Below, piece after piece: positions 1 to 8,060 of a DNA stretch of 64,000 nt. A program made the translations under genes and the position numbers. Each line of letters starts with the position of its first letter. Within the stretch, counting starts at the first letter, position 1. The notes below the pieces were generated by a model, which was given only the letters and a program-made list of their open reading frames with translations, made no database searches and had not been told where the DNA came from. Source of the stretch: Glycomyces fuscus (lineage in GTDB: Bacteria; Actinomycetota; Actinomycetes; Streptosporangiales; Streptosporangiaceae); assembly GCA_002529455.1 (NCBI GenBank), contig NYMS01000006.1, forward strand, positions 62,001 through 126,000, read 5' to 3'.

Positions 1-19
1 GGGGCGTAAGGTTGGATGT

Positions 20-724
20 GTGAGTGATCTCGTTTACGCATGGCTGGGCGACGCTCCCGTCCCGTTCCACCAGGGCTGGGATCTCCAGAAACGGCTCCAC
101 GAGCGCCGGGTGGCCGATGAGGTGCCCGACACCGTCCTGTTGCTGGAACACGAGCCCGTGTACACCGCCGGAAAGCGCACCGGGAGGTGGGATCGTCCCA
201 TCACCGACCCCGGGGCGCCCGTGGTGGACATCGACCGGGGCGGCAAGATCACCTGGCACGGCCCCGGTCAGCTGACGGTGTACCCCATCGTCCGGCTGCC
301 GGACCCCGTGGACGTGATCGCCTACGTCCGGATGCTGGAGGAGGCCATCATCCGCACCATCGCGGAGTACGGCCTGACCGGCAGGCGGGTGGAGGGGCGC
401 ACCGGGGTGTGGCTGGACGCCGACCCCGAGCGCGGGCTCGTCGAGCGCAAGGTGGCCGCCATCGGCTGCCGGATCGCCCGCGGGGTCGGGATGCACGGAC
501 TCGCGTTGAACTGCAACAATGACCTGTCGTGGTACGACCGGATCATCCCGTGCGGGATCACCGACGCCGGGACCACCTCGCTCTCCGCCGAACTGGAGCG
601 CGACGTGACCGTGGCCGACGTGCGGCCGCGGATGGAACGCCACCTGGCGGACCTCCTCGGCGCGCGGGAGTACGGCCACACCGACGGCGCGGACCTGCTC
701 TCCGGCGCCACCGCACGTGGATGA
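20..724 (+). CDS. lipB: Octanoyltransferase LipB
   Basis: Transfers the octanoyl group from octanoyl-ACP to the lipoyl domains of 2-oxoacid dehydrogenases and of GcvH, the first step of lipoate assembly in the cytoplasm. The 234-aa product has the family hallmarks: RGGKITWHGPGQ (about residues 73-84), the catalytic lysine region VERKVAAIG (Lys144) and the catalytic cysteine in IIPCGI (Cys178), with GMHGLALN between them. Length is normal for the family. The GTG start lies close to the left edge of the window, so upstream signals cannot be judged. lipA follows 93 bp downstream on the same strand, so the two steps of lipoate synthesis are probably co-transcribed. Confidence 0.95.
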   Translation: MSDLVYAWLGDAPVPFHQGWDLQKRLHERRVADEVPDTVLLLEHEPVYTAGKRTGRWDRPITDPGAPVVDIDRGGKITWHGPGQLTVYPIVRLPDPVDVIAYVRMLEEAIIRTIAEYGLTGRRVEGRTGVWLDADPERGLVERKVAAIGCRIARGVGMHGLALNCNNDLSWYDRIIPCGITDAGTTSLSAELERDVTVADVRPRMERHLADLLGAREYGHTDGADLLSGATARG

Positions 725-817
725 CACACCACACCATGAGCCAGTCCCCGCGGGGACGCCGAGCCCCCACGAGGGGAAGGGTCCCCGGCACGGGGCACAG
801 AAGGGAACGGGTTCACG

Positions 818-1771
818 TTGACCATCGCTCCTGAGGGCCGCAGGCTGCTGCGCGTGGAGGCGCGCAACAGCGAGACCCCCATCGAGAAGAAGCCGCCGTG
901 GATCAAGATCAAGGCGCACATGGGGCCCGAGTACACCGAGCTCCACTCCCTGGTCAAGAGCGAGGGCCTGCACACGGTCTGCCAGGAGGCCGGGTGCCCC
1001 AACATCTACGAGTGCTGGGAGGACCGCGAGGCGACCTTCCTCATCGGCGGCGACCAGTGCACGCGGCGCTGCGACTTCTGCAACATCGCCACCGGCAAGC
1101 CCACCGCCCTGGACCGCATGGAGCCGACCAAGGTCGCCAACTCCGTGAAGACCATGGGCCTGCGCTACGCCACCATCACCGGTGTGGCCCGTGACGACCT
1201 GGAGGACGGCGGCGCCTGGCTGTACGCCGAGACCGTCCGCAAGATCCACGAGCTCAACCCGGGCACGGGCGTGGAACTGCTCATCCCCGACTTCAACGCC
1301 GACCCCGACCAGCTGGCCGAGGTGTTCGGCTCGCGTCCGGAGGTGCTGGCGCACAACGTCGAGACGGTGCCGCGGATCTTCAAGCGCATCCGTCCGGGCT
1401 TCCGCTACGAGCGCTCCCTCAAGGTCATCACCGAGGCGCGCGCGGACAACCTGGTCACCAAGTCGAACCTGATCCTGGGCATGGGCGAGACCCGCGAGGA
1501 GATCAGCGAGGCGATGCGCGACCTGCACGAGGCCGGGTGCGACCTGCTGACCATCACCCAGTACCTGCGCCCCTCCAAGCTGCACCACCCGATCGACCGG
1601 TGGGTGAAGCCGGAGGAGTTCGTGGAGCTGGGCCAGGAGGCCGAGGAGATCGGCTTCGCCGGCGTCATGTCGGGTCCGCTGGTGCGCTCCTCCTACCGGG
1701 CGGGCCGCCTGTACAAGCAGGCCCGGGAGAAGCGGGACGCCGAGAACGCCGCCCTGGCGAACAACGCGTAA
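818..1771 (+). CDS. lipA: Lipoyl synthase LipA (radical SAM)
   Basis: Inserts two sulfurs into protein-bound octanoyl groups made by LipB. It is a radical SAM enzyme with two [4Fe-4S] clusters, and both ligand sets are visible in the 317-aa product: the auxiliary-cluster cysteines Cys55, Cys60 and Cys66 ([12 protein letters not shown]) and the radical SAM CxxxCxxC at Cys81/85/88 (CTRRCDFC). The conserved C-terminal [11 protein letters not shown], which holds the serine that ligates the auxiliary cluster, is present. The TTG start is chosen because it gives the usual N-terminus ([16 protein letters not shown]) and follows a purine-rich GAAGGGAA. Length is typical. A 12-bp hairpin follows the stop, closing the lip unit. 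Confidence 0.96.
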   Translation: MTIAPEGRRLLRVEARNSETPIEKKPPWIKIKAHMGPEYTELHSLVKSEGLHTVCQEAGCPNIYECWEDREATFLIGGDQCTRRCDFCNIATGKPTALDRMEPTKVANSVKTMGLRYATITGVARDDLEDGGAWLYAETVRKIHELNPGTGVELLIPDFNADPDQLAEVFGSRPEVLAHNVETVPRIFKRIRPGFRYERSLKVITEARADNLVTKSNLILGMGETREEISEAMRDLHEAGCDLLTITQYLRPSKLHHPIDRWVKPEEFVELGQEAEEIGFAGVMSGPLVRSSYRAGRLYKQAREKRDAENAALANNA

Positions 1772-1801
1772 CGGATTTTCCGCCCGAGTCGTGACCAACC
1801 T

Positions 1802-1829
1802 GGAACGGTGGCCCGCTGGCCACCGTTCC
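1802..1829 (+). terminator. Hairpin terminator after lipA
   Basis: Perfect 12-bp stem (GGAACGGTGGCC with GGCCACCGTTCC) around a CGCT loop, 30 bp past the lipA stop codon. There is no T-run, which is usual for actinobacterial terminators. It separates lipBA from the DUF4191 gene. Confidence 0.75.
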
Positions 1830-1986
1830 TCACTTACGGGCACCCGCACATATCCTGATGAGGACAGGCGCCCGTCGGTGGCGCCGCGAGGCGCCGCACC
1901 CAGGACGACCGCGAAGAGGAGGCAAGGCAGCCCAGGGATTTCCTTCCCCGCCGATCCGCTGTCGGCGTACGCTGCCTGAGAGCACG

Positions 1987-2712
1987 ATGGCGAAAAAGCC
2001 CAAGGGTTCACCGAACACGGCCCAAGGCAGGGGCGGGGCCGAGAAGCAGCCGGGCCGGCTCAAGCAGATCGGCATGGTCGCCAAGGTCGTACACCAGCAG
2101 AGCCCGCGCAGCATCCCGCTCGCGGTCGCGGTGGCGTTGGTCATCCTCGCGGTGTTCGTCGCCATCGGCATCTGGACCGGGTCGTGGATCCTGTGGCCGC
2201 TGACCGGTCTGCCGGTCGCCTTCCTCGCGGGCTTCATCATCTTCACCCGCTCCGCGCAGCGCGTGCAGTACAAGATGCTGGACGGACGCCTGGGCGCGGG
2301 TATGGCGATCCTGGACAACATGCGCGGCAACTGGGTGGTCGAGCCGGGTGTGGCGGCCAACAAGCAGATGGACGTCGTGCACCGCGTGGTGGGGCGTCCC
2401 GGCGTGATCCTGGTCGGCGAGGGCGACCCGGGCCGCCTCAAGCCGCTGATCGCCGGTGAGAAGAAGCGCGTGGCCCGCGTCGCCTACGACACCCCCATCT
2501 ACGACTTCAAGGTGGGCAACGGCGAGGACCAGGTGCCGGTCTCCAAGCTCCAGCGCACGCTGGTCAAGCTGCCCCGCAACCTGGACAAGGCCGGGACCGC
2601 CGAGCTGAACTACCGGCTCAAGGCGCTGCCCGCCAAGATGCAGATGCCCAAGGGGCCGATGCCCAAGAACGCCAAGATGCCCAGGGGCATGCGCGGCCAG
2701 ATGGGCGGCTAG
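1987..2712 (+). CDS. DUF4191 family membrane protein
   Basis: A 241-aa protein of the actinobacterial DUF4191 family; its biochemical role is not known. A basic N-terminus (MAKKPKGSP) is followed by two adjacent membrane segments (about residues 43-63 and 68-88), then a soluble C-terminal domain that ends in a Lys/Met/Pro-rich tail (KMQMPKGPMPKNAKMPRG). Reading frame continues upstream to 1858, but the ATG at 1987 gives the family N-terminus. Its place just after lipA is conserved in Streptomyces and relatives; whether it has any link to lipoylation is unproven. A long hairpin closes the gene on the right. Confidence 0.85.
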   Translation: MAKKPKGSPNTAQGRGGAEKQPGRLKQIGMVAKVVHQQSPRSIPLAVAVALVILAVFVAIGIWTGSWILWPLTGLPVAFLAGFIIFTRSAQRVQYKMLDGRLGAGMAILDNMRGNWVVEPGVAANKQMDVVHRVVGRPGVILVGEGDPGRLKPLIAGEKKRVARVAYDTPIYDFKVGNGEDQVPVSKLQRTLVKLPRNLDKAGTAELNYRLKALPAKMQMPKGPMPKNAKMPRGMRGQMGG

Positions 2713-2734
2713 CCCGGCCGGGTCCGCGGACGGA

Positions 2735-2772
2735 CGAGGGGTCGTCGCACCATGTGGTGCGGCGGCCCCTCG
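2735..2772. terminator. Bidirectional terminator hairpin
   Basis: An 18-bp stem with two G-U pairs and a 2-nt apex (left arm 2735-2752, right arm 2755-2772), lying between the convergent DUF4191 gene and the HTH gene. It probably serves both strands. Confidence 0.7.
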
Positions 2773-2791
2773 CGTGTGCGCGGGATCCGGT

Positions 2792-3016
2792 TCACTCGGG
2801 GGCGTAGCTGATCAGGTCGCCGGGCTGGCAGCGGAGTTCGCGGCACAGGGCGGCCAGGGTGGAGAAGCGGATCGCCCTGGCCCGGTCGTTCTTGAGCACC
2901 GACAGGTTGACGACGGTGACCCCGACCCGCTCGGCCAGCTGGGTGAGGGTCATACCGCGCTCGGCCAGGAGCTCGTCCAGGTGGACCCGGATGCCGGTGG
3001 TCTCCTCCGGTGGCAT
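2792..3016 (-). CDS. Small XRE/Cro-type HTH regulator (YozG-like)
   Basis: A 74-aa DNA-binding protein consisting of little more than one helix-turn-helix domain: LDELLAERGMTLTQLAERVG, then VNLSVLKNDRARAIRFSTLAALCRELRCQPGDLI. This matches the small YozG/XRE regulators usually encoded beside DUF2975 membrane proteins. Its ATG overlaps the stop of the upstream DUF2975 gene (ATGA), so the two are translationally coupled and made from one message. The palindrome in front of that operon is the obvious candidate binding site, which would make the system autoregulated; that is inference. Confidence 0.88.
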   Translation of the reverse strand: MPPEETTGIRVHLDELLAERGMTLTQLAERVGVTVVNLSVLKNDRARAIRFSTLAALCRELRCQPGDLISYAPE

Positions 3017-3666
3017 CAGACGAGGCCCTCGACGTCCTCGCGCATCCGGGTGCCCCGTCGCAGGACCTCGGCCAGCGCGGCGACGACGAGCCCGACCGCG
3101 ACCAGCGGGAGGACACCGCCGTCGAGGTCCAGGCTGAGGGAGAGCTCCGCGGCGGCGTCCGTGCCCAGCGCCCGGTGCTCCAGGACGGCGCCGAGGAGCT
3201 CCCCCGCGGCCGGGACCGCGAGGGCGCCGGTGATCACGGTCAGGGCGATGGCGTACATGCGGCGGACGTTCGCCGGGACGAACGGGTCCCCCCTGTCCAG
3301 GGTCATGACCATGCGCAGCAGCAGGTAGGTGACCAGCCCCGCCGCCAGTGCGGTGATCAGCGCGGGGGCGACCAGCATGAGGCGCTCGGCCGCCGAGGGG
3401 TCGTGGAAGGCGATCTCCATGCCGCCGGCCCCCTCGACGGTGACGTCGCCGTGCGCGGCGACGTCGGGCGGTCGCGGCGCCGTGCCGGGGGGCAGGTCCC
3501 GCGTGAGCACGTTGAGGTCCGCGCTCGTGGCTGCGGGGACGAACCCGGTACTCCAGGCGAGCAGGAAGCACCCGTGCACCACCTGGAAGCCCAGGAAGAC
3601 GACGAGGACGAACCGGAGCAGGGCGGAGTCCGCCCCGGACCAGTCCAGGGCCTTGCGCAGGGACAT
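3016..3666 (-). CDS. DUF2975 membrane protein
   Basis: A 216-aa integral membrane protein with four predicted membrane spans (about residues 17-37, 96-121, 137-160 and 184-203) and an extracytoplasmic loop between spans 1 and 2. The segment LDRGDPFVPANVRRMYAIA is the DUF2975 signature. No enzymatic residues are recognised; members are found next to a small XRE regulator and may sense or transmit a membrane signal. The ATG start has a good AGAAAGG ribosome site. The operon (this gene, then the HTH gene) is preceded at once by a repeated CGATAA/TTATCG palindrome. Confidence 0.85.
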   Translation of the reverse strand: MSLRKALDWSGADSALLRFVLVVFLGFQVVHGCFLLAWSTGFVPAATSADLNVLTRDLPPGTAPRPPDVAAHGDVTVEGAGGMEIAFHDPSAAERLMLVAPALITALAAGLVTYLLLRMVMTLDRGDPFVPANVRRMYAIALTVITGALAVPAAGELLGAVLEHRALGTDAAAELSLSLDLDGGVLPLVAVGLVVAALAEVLRRGTRMREDVEGLV

Positions 3667-3678
3667 GACGGCCTTTCT

Positions 3679-3713
3679 CTTATCGTTTTTCGATAATAAC
3701 GATAAACGATAAG
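3679..3713 (-). promoter_or_regulatory. Palindromic operator of the DUF2975-HTH operon
   Basis: Perfect 10-bp inverted repeat CTTATCGTTT (3679-3688) and AAACGATAAG (3704-3713). The hexamer CGATAA also occurs at 3691, 3700 and 3707, and TTATCG at 3680. The cluster ends a few bases before the ribosome site of the DUF2975 gene, so a bound protein would block transcription. The likely ligand is the HTH protein of the same operon (inference). The stretch is far more AT-rich than its surroundings. Confidence 0.6.
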
Positions 3714-3768
3714 TCCAGACCTGTCACCTCCGCCCCCGCCGTGGGGGCGCGGGCGCACGGCACGGAGA

Positions 3769-3807
3769 AGGGCCCCGCGGACACCGGTGCGGTGCCCGCG
3801 GGGCCCT
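3769..3807 (-). terminator. Terminator after the first LCP gene
   Basis: A 12-bp stem AGGGCCCCGCGG / CCGCGGGGCCCT (arms 3769-3780 and 3796-3807) directly downstream of the minus-strand LCP gene ending at 3825. Confidence 0.65.
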
Positions 3808-3824
3808 GGGAGGCTCCGGGACGC

Positions 3825-5252
3825 CTACTCGCAGCTGACCTCGTCCTCGGCGGCCGTGGTGGCGTCCAGGCCCGCCAGGGCGTCGCCCCCGCCGCCCGAG
3901 GAGCTCTCCCCGCTCACGGCCAGGCCGTCCCAGTCCTGCGCCATCATCACCAGCTCCAGCTCCTCGCCGAAGCCGGGGACCTCCTCCAGCTGGACGACGC
4001 TGAGCGCCGAGGCCAGCTCCTCGGCCTGCGCGCGCTGGTCGGGGGCGTGGTAGATCGTGCTGGCCTCGGGGATCCGCTCGACCGGGTCGCCCTCCTCGGT
4101 GACGTTGAACCCCTGCTCGGTGAGCAGCGTCCCGACCTGGCCCGCCAGACCGGTGATGCCCGTGCCGTTGAGCACCCGCACGGACACGTCCCCGGGCTCG
4201 ACCGCGGTTTCCGCGGCCTCCTCCGACCCCTCGCCGCCGCCCTCTTCCTCCTCGGGCAGGGCGTCGCCGGAGGCGACCGCGGAGAACAGCTCCCGGGCCG
4301 GGCCCTCGTTGAGCACCAGCTTGTTCTCGTCGCTGGGGGCCTCCAGGACCGGGACGGTGACCATCCGCATCCGGCTCAGGTCGACCTGGCGCATGGCGAT
4401 GGCCAGCTCGGTCATCTTGTCCACGGTGAACCCGTCGTCGGTCACCAGGCTGTCGGTGACCGAGCCCATGAAGTCGTAGAGCGTGGTGGGGCTGGACATG
4501 ATCTCGCCGCTGGTGACCTTGCGCAGGATGGCGCCCATCATCCGCTGCTGGTTCTCGATCCGGTTCAGGTCGCTGCCCTGCTCCGTGCTGGCCCGGGAGC
4601 GGGCCAGGCCCAGCGCCTGCTCGCCGTTGAGGGTCTGCATCCCGGCGTCGAGTGTGATGTGGGCCTTGGGGTCGTCGATCGGCTCGGGGACGCACATCTC
4701 CACGCCGCCGATGGACTGCACGATGTCCTGGAAGCCCGCGAAGTCGACCATCACCATGTGGTCGAGGTGGATGTCGGTGATCGTCTCCACCGTGTTGCCC
4801 TGGCAGTCCATCCCGCCGTAGGTCATGGCGTGGTTGAGCTGGTCCACCGTGCCCGCCGCCACCCCGGGGTCCTCGTCGGTGGCCGGGCAGGCGGGCATCG
4901 GGACCAGGAGGTCGCGGGGCAGGTTGACCATGGTCACCCCGCCGCTGTCCACGTCGATGCTCACCACGACGAGCACGTCGGGGCGGATACCGTTCACCAC
5001 GTTGTACTCGGCGGCCTCACCCGCGCGCTCGTCGGTGGCGAGCAGCAGGATGTTGTGGATGCCCTCCGCCCGGGCCGGGCGGTCGCCCCAGGCGTCGGTG
5101 TTGACCTCCTCGGTGTCGATGCTGAGGACGTCGCGGTAGCCCGCGTACACGGTGAGACTGGCCGCGATGAGCAGGCCGGTCGCCCCGCACGCCACCCACT
5201 GGCCGGGACTCATCCTCCCCGCCAGGGCTGAGGACGCGTTTCTGGGAGCCAA
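3825..5252 (-). CDS. LytR-CpsA-Psr (LCP) phosphotransferase 1
   Basis: LCP proteins transfer undecaprenyl-phosphate-linked glycopolymers (teichoic acid or arabinogalactan type) to peptidoglycan outside the membrane. The 475-aa product has a short cytoplasmic tail, one membrane anchor (about 17-38), the LCP domain with RPDVLVVVSID, NLPRDLLVPMP and LARSR...DLNRIENQQ, and a C-terminal LytR_C domain (ISVRVLNGTGITGLA-like segment). An acidic Glu/Gly linker lies between. The start is a TTG; an ATG at 5214 (MSPGQWVA) would still leave the anchor, so the N-terminus is uncertain. It lies head-to-tail with a close paralogue that shares MSPGQWVAC and the same domain order, pointing to tandem duplication. 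Confidence 0.88.
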   Translation of the reverse strand: MAPRNASSALAGRMSPGQWVACGATGLLIAASLTVYAGYRDVLSIDTEEVNTDAWGDRPARAEGIHNILLLATDERAGEAAEYNVVNGIRPDVLVVVSIDVDSGGVTMVNLPRDLLVPMPACPATDEDPGVAAGTVDQLNHAMTYGGMDCQGNTVETITDIHLDHMVMVDFAGFQDIVQSIGGVEMCVPEPIDDPKAHITLDAGMQTLNGEQALGLARSRASTEQGSDLNRIENQQRMMGAILRKVTSGEIMSSPTTLYDFMGSVTDSLVTDDGFTVDKMTELAIAMRQVDLSRMRMVTVPVLEAPSDENKLVLNEGPARELFSAVASGDALPEEEEGGGEGSEEAAETAVEPGDVSVRVLNGTGITGLAGQVGTLLTEQGFNVTEEGDPVERIPEASTIYHAPDQRAQAEELASALSVVQLEEVPGFGEELELVMMAQDWDGLAVSGESSSGGGGDALAGLDATTAAEDEVSCE

Positions 5253-5406
5253 GAGGCACCTGCGATTCGGTATGGGACAAGGGCCGGTCCGGTCGGCAGG
5301 AGAAGGCGTACTGCGCGCGACGACACGGACGTAACGGCCGGATGGTACCGGAAGGCCGCGTACCGTGCCAGATTCCGGCCGTCGGCCGGGTTCCGGCTAC
5401 CGGCCC

Positions 5407-6840
5407 TCAGCAGGCGCTCTCCTGGGCCCCCGCCGCGGTGGTGCCGCCGAGGTCCTCGGTGATGGAGACCTCGGACCCGGACGAGCCGCCGGAGTCGGCG
5501 AAGCCGCCCCAGTCCTGGCCGATGACCAGTTCCAGGGTCTGCGGGAGGTCCGCGACCTCCTCGGTGACCGCGCTCTCCAGCGAACCCGCCAGCAGCTCGG
5601 CCGCGGCCGCCTCACCCGGAGCGTAGTAGACCGTCGTCAGCTCGGGGAAGCGCACCGCGGGTTCACCGATACCGGTGACGTTGTACCCCTCGCCCAGCAG
5701 GACGCCCTGGACCTCGCCCGCGAGACCGGAGATACCGGTGTTGTTGAGGACCTGAACGGAGATGTCGGCGGGCGCGGGCGCCTCCGCGCCGCCGGAGTCC
5801 TCCTCCGACTCCTCCGGCTCCTCCTCCTCGTCCTCCAGGTAGGCGCCGGAGTTGATCGCCTCGAACAGGGCGGGGGCGTCCGCGCTCATGGCCAGCCGGT
5901 TGGGGTCGTCGGGGTGCTGGCCGTTGGGCACGGTGACGAACTGGATGCGCTCCAGGTCGACCTCGCGCATGGAGATGGCGATGTCGGTCATCGTCTCGAC
6001 GGTCAGCTCCTCGTCGGTGGTCACCGAGTCGGTGACGGCGCTGAGGAAGTTGGTGATGGTCATCGGGCTGGTCATGACCTCGCTGCTGAGCACCTGGCGC
6101 AGCATGGCGCCCATGAACTCCTGCTGGCGGTCGATCCGGGACAGGTCGCTGCCGTCGCCCTGGCCGTAGCGGGAGCGCACGTAGCCCAGCGACTCCTCGC
6201 CGTTGAGGGTCTGCGTCCCGGCGTCCAGCGACAGGTGCGCCTTGGGGTCCTCCACCGGCGCGGGGATGCACATCTCCACGCCGCCGAGGGCGTCCACCAT
6301 GTCCTTGAACCCGGTGAAGTCCATCATGACGAAGTGGTCCAGGTGCACACCCGTGACCTGCTCGACGGTCTGCCACTGGCAGCCGACGCCGCCGAAGGTC
6401 ATCGCCGAGTTGATCATGCCGCTGTGCGGGCCCATCCCCTCGTAGCCCTCCACGGCGTCGCAGCCGGGCAGGTCCACGACGAGGTCGCGGGGCAGGTTGA
6501 CCAGCGTGGCCGCGCCGTTGTCGACGTTGATGCTGGCGATGAGCATGGTGTCGGGGCGGGCGCCCTCGGCCTCGCCGTAGTTGGCGTTCTCCCCCGAGCG
6601 GACGTCGGAGCCGATGATGAGCAGGTTCATCACGCCCTCGACGCTGGTGGGCCGGTCCCAGGCGTCGGTGTCCACCTGCGCGGTGGTGATGTTGCCGACG
6701 ATGCCCTGGTACCAGCCGTAGCCGCCGAGGCTGGCGATGATGGCCAGGGCGGTGGCCACACAGGCGACCCACTGCCCCGGGGACATGCGCATGGTGTGCA
6801 GGGCGGAGGAGGGGCGGGGGGCGGAGCGTTTTCCAGCCAT
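5407..6840 (-). CDS. LytR-CpsA-Psr (LCP) phosphotransferase 2
   Basis: Paralogue of the neighbouring LCP gene and probably another cell-wall glycopolymer ligase. The 477-aa product has a membrane anchor at about residues 23-44, an LCP domain (RPDTMLIASINVDNG, VNLPRDLVVDLPG, YVRSRYGQGDGSDLSRID) and a C-terminal LytR_C domain (ISVQVLNNTGISGLAGEV) after an acidic linker. ATG start. Differences lie mainly in the linker and in the extreme C-terminus. The upstream 268 bp is gene-free, very GC-rich and contains imperfect repeats of a GGGTCCC(C)GTGCGGG motif. The RDD gene lies upstream in the same orientation but is too far away for obvious coupling. Confidence 0.9.
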   Translation of the reverse strand: MAGKRSAPRPSSALHTMRMSPGQWVACVATALAIIASLGGYGWYQGIVGNITTAQVDTDAWDRPTSVEGVMNLLIIGSDVRSGENANYGEAEGARPDTMLIASINVDNGAATLVNLPRDLVVDLPGCDAVEGYEGMGPHSGMINSAMTFGGVGCQWQTVEQVTGVHLDHFVMMDFTGFKDMVDALGGVEMCIPAPVEDPKAHLSLDAGTQTLNGEESLGYVRSRYGQGDGSDLSRIDRQQEFMGAMLRQVLSSEVMTSPMTITNFLSAVTDSVTTDEELTVETMTDIAISMREVDLERIQFVTVPNGQHPDDPNRLAMSADAPALFEAINSGAYLEDEEEEPEESEEDSGGAEAPAPADISVQVLNNTGISGLAGEVQGVLLGEGYNVTGIGEPAVRFPELTTVYYAPGEAAAAELLAGSLESAVTEEVADLPQTLELVIGQDWGGFADSGGSSGSEVSITEDLGGTTAAGAQESAC

Positions 6841-7108
6841 GCGAACCTTCGGGTGCGGCGGGGTGCGTGGGAGACGGGGCGGGGTCCCCGTGCGGGAACG
6901 GGACTTCCCCTGCGGAGGCGGGGAGCCCCGGGCGGGGTTTCGGTCCCCTCCCGCGCGGAGACAGGGGTCCCGTGCGGGGGCGCGGATGTCGCGCAGGATT
7001 TCGGTCCGTTCCCGGGCCAGGTAATGAACGGATGCTAACAGCAGCTCGGAGGGATCGCGCCCAGGCGTGCGCCGGTTCCCTCCGGTGGCGGGAACACCCT
7101 GTGAGGCC

Positions 7109-7588
7109 TCAGTAGCGGGTGGCGATCGTCCCGGCGGCCCGGTCGTGCAGACCGCGGGTGTCGCGGTCGTAGATGACGGCGGGGACGACCAGGCACAGCA
7201 GGAGGGTGCGCACCGTCATGGACGCGAACCAGGGCCAGCCGCGCTCTCCGGTGGCGGTGATGCCGACGCCGACCAGGCGGCGGCCGACGGTGGTGCCGAA
7301 GAGCGTGAGCAGGAGGATGTTCATGACCGCGAAGACGACCAGCGCGGTGTTGCTGACCACGGGGGCGGCCTCCGCCTGGCCGGCCGCGTCCGCGCCGACC
7401 AGCCCGACGCCGTAGGCCCCCCAGGCGAGCGCGAGGGACAGCAGCCAGTCCAGGAGGAGCCCGACCAGGCGGCGCGTCACGCCGGGCACCGAACCCGGGC
7501 CGCTCTCGGGCAGGCCGAGGCGGTTGCCCCGGTACTGGAAGTCGTCCCCGGCCGCCGCGGTGGCGGCGGCCCGGCTCTCGTCGCTCAT
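7109..7588 (-). CDS. RDD family membrane protein
   Basis: A 159-aa protein with a soluble N-terminal tail of about 35 residues, then an RDD domain: the Arg/Asp signature TRRLVGLLLDWLL (Arg39/40, Asp47), two further hydrophobic segments, and a conserved end HDRAAGTIATRY. The family is of unsettled function; roles in ion or small-molecule transport have been proposed. Start chosen at the ATG of MSDESRAAATAAAG; frame continues upstream but without family sequence. An RDD gene divergent from glnA is a conserved arrangement in Streptomyces-type genomes. Confidence 0.88.
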   Translation of the reverse strand: MSDESRAAATAAAGDDFQYRGNRLGLPESGPGSVPGVTRRLVGLLLDWLLSLALAWGAYGVGLVGADAAGQAEAAPVVSNTALVVFAVMNILLLTLFGTTVGRRLVGVGITATGERGWPWFASMTVRTLLLCLVVPAVIYDRDTRGLHDRAAGTIATRY

Positions 7589-8060
7589 GGCTTCCACGGT
7601 ATCCACCCCGCGGCGGGTCCCGTACCCGGGGCGGGAGGCGGTCGCGGGCCCCTGCGCGCGGGCGCGTGGCGGGGGCCGTCGCGGGGGGCCATGACGGGGA
7701 GAGCGCCGCGGGGCCTCGGCGGGAGTCGCGCCTCGGGGCCGGACCGGAAGGGTGGGGCCGCGGCAGGGGCGTGGGGAGCGGGGGACATGGCGGGGATCAC
7801 ATCGCCGGACCGTGGCGGGGACCACAACCGGCGCCGCCGGATGTCCCCTTTCGGCCCCTGGAGGGTGGAATCACCGGGTCAGACCTGGTGGTCTGCGACA
7901 ACACCCGGGTCCGTAACATACAGGAAACAATCGAGACATGGCGTGGAAACCACCCACTCCTAGCTTCGAAGACGAAGCCGGGAGACGGCTCGCGATCCGA
8001 CGTGTCCGCGATGGAGCGGACCCCGGTCCACCGTCTCAGCCACCTGCACGGAGGTTCGTT
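7589..8060. other. Intergenic region upstream of glnA
   Basis: 472 bp between the divergent RDD gene and glnA. The left half is very GC-rich and I see no signal in it. The right half becomes less GC-rich from about 7880 and carries the GlnR box at 7913-7950. The glnA ribosome site is at 8050-8054. Reading frame extends upstream of the glnA start to 7938, but it has no family homology and would begin inside the GlnR box. Confidence 0.6.
7913..7950 (+). promoter_or_regulatory. GlnR box upstream of glnA
   Basis: Four half-sites with exact 6-bp spacing: GTAAC (7913-7917), GAAAC (7924-7928), GACAT (7935-7939) and GAAAC (7946-7950). This fits the actinobacterial GlnR consensus gTnAC-n6-GaAAC repeated twice, as known from Streptomyces glnA, amtB and nir promoters. 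It predicts nitrogen-limitation control of glnA by an OmpR-type GlnR encoded elsewhere. Confidence 0.85.

Noticed and set aside
6841..7108. Repeat-like GC-rich stretch (GGGTCCC(C)GTGCGGG copies) upstream of the second LCP gene, checked as a CRISPR or tandem array
   Set aside because: Only two or three imperfect copies with irregular spacing; nothing that resembles a CRISPR unit or a regular tandem repeat.
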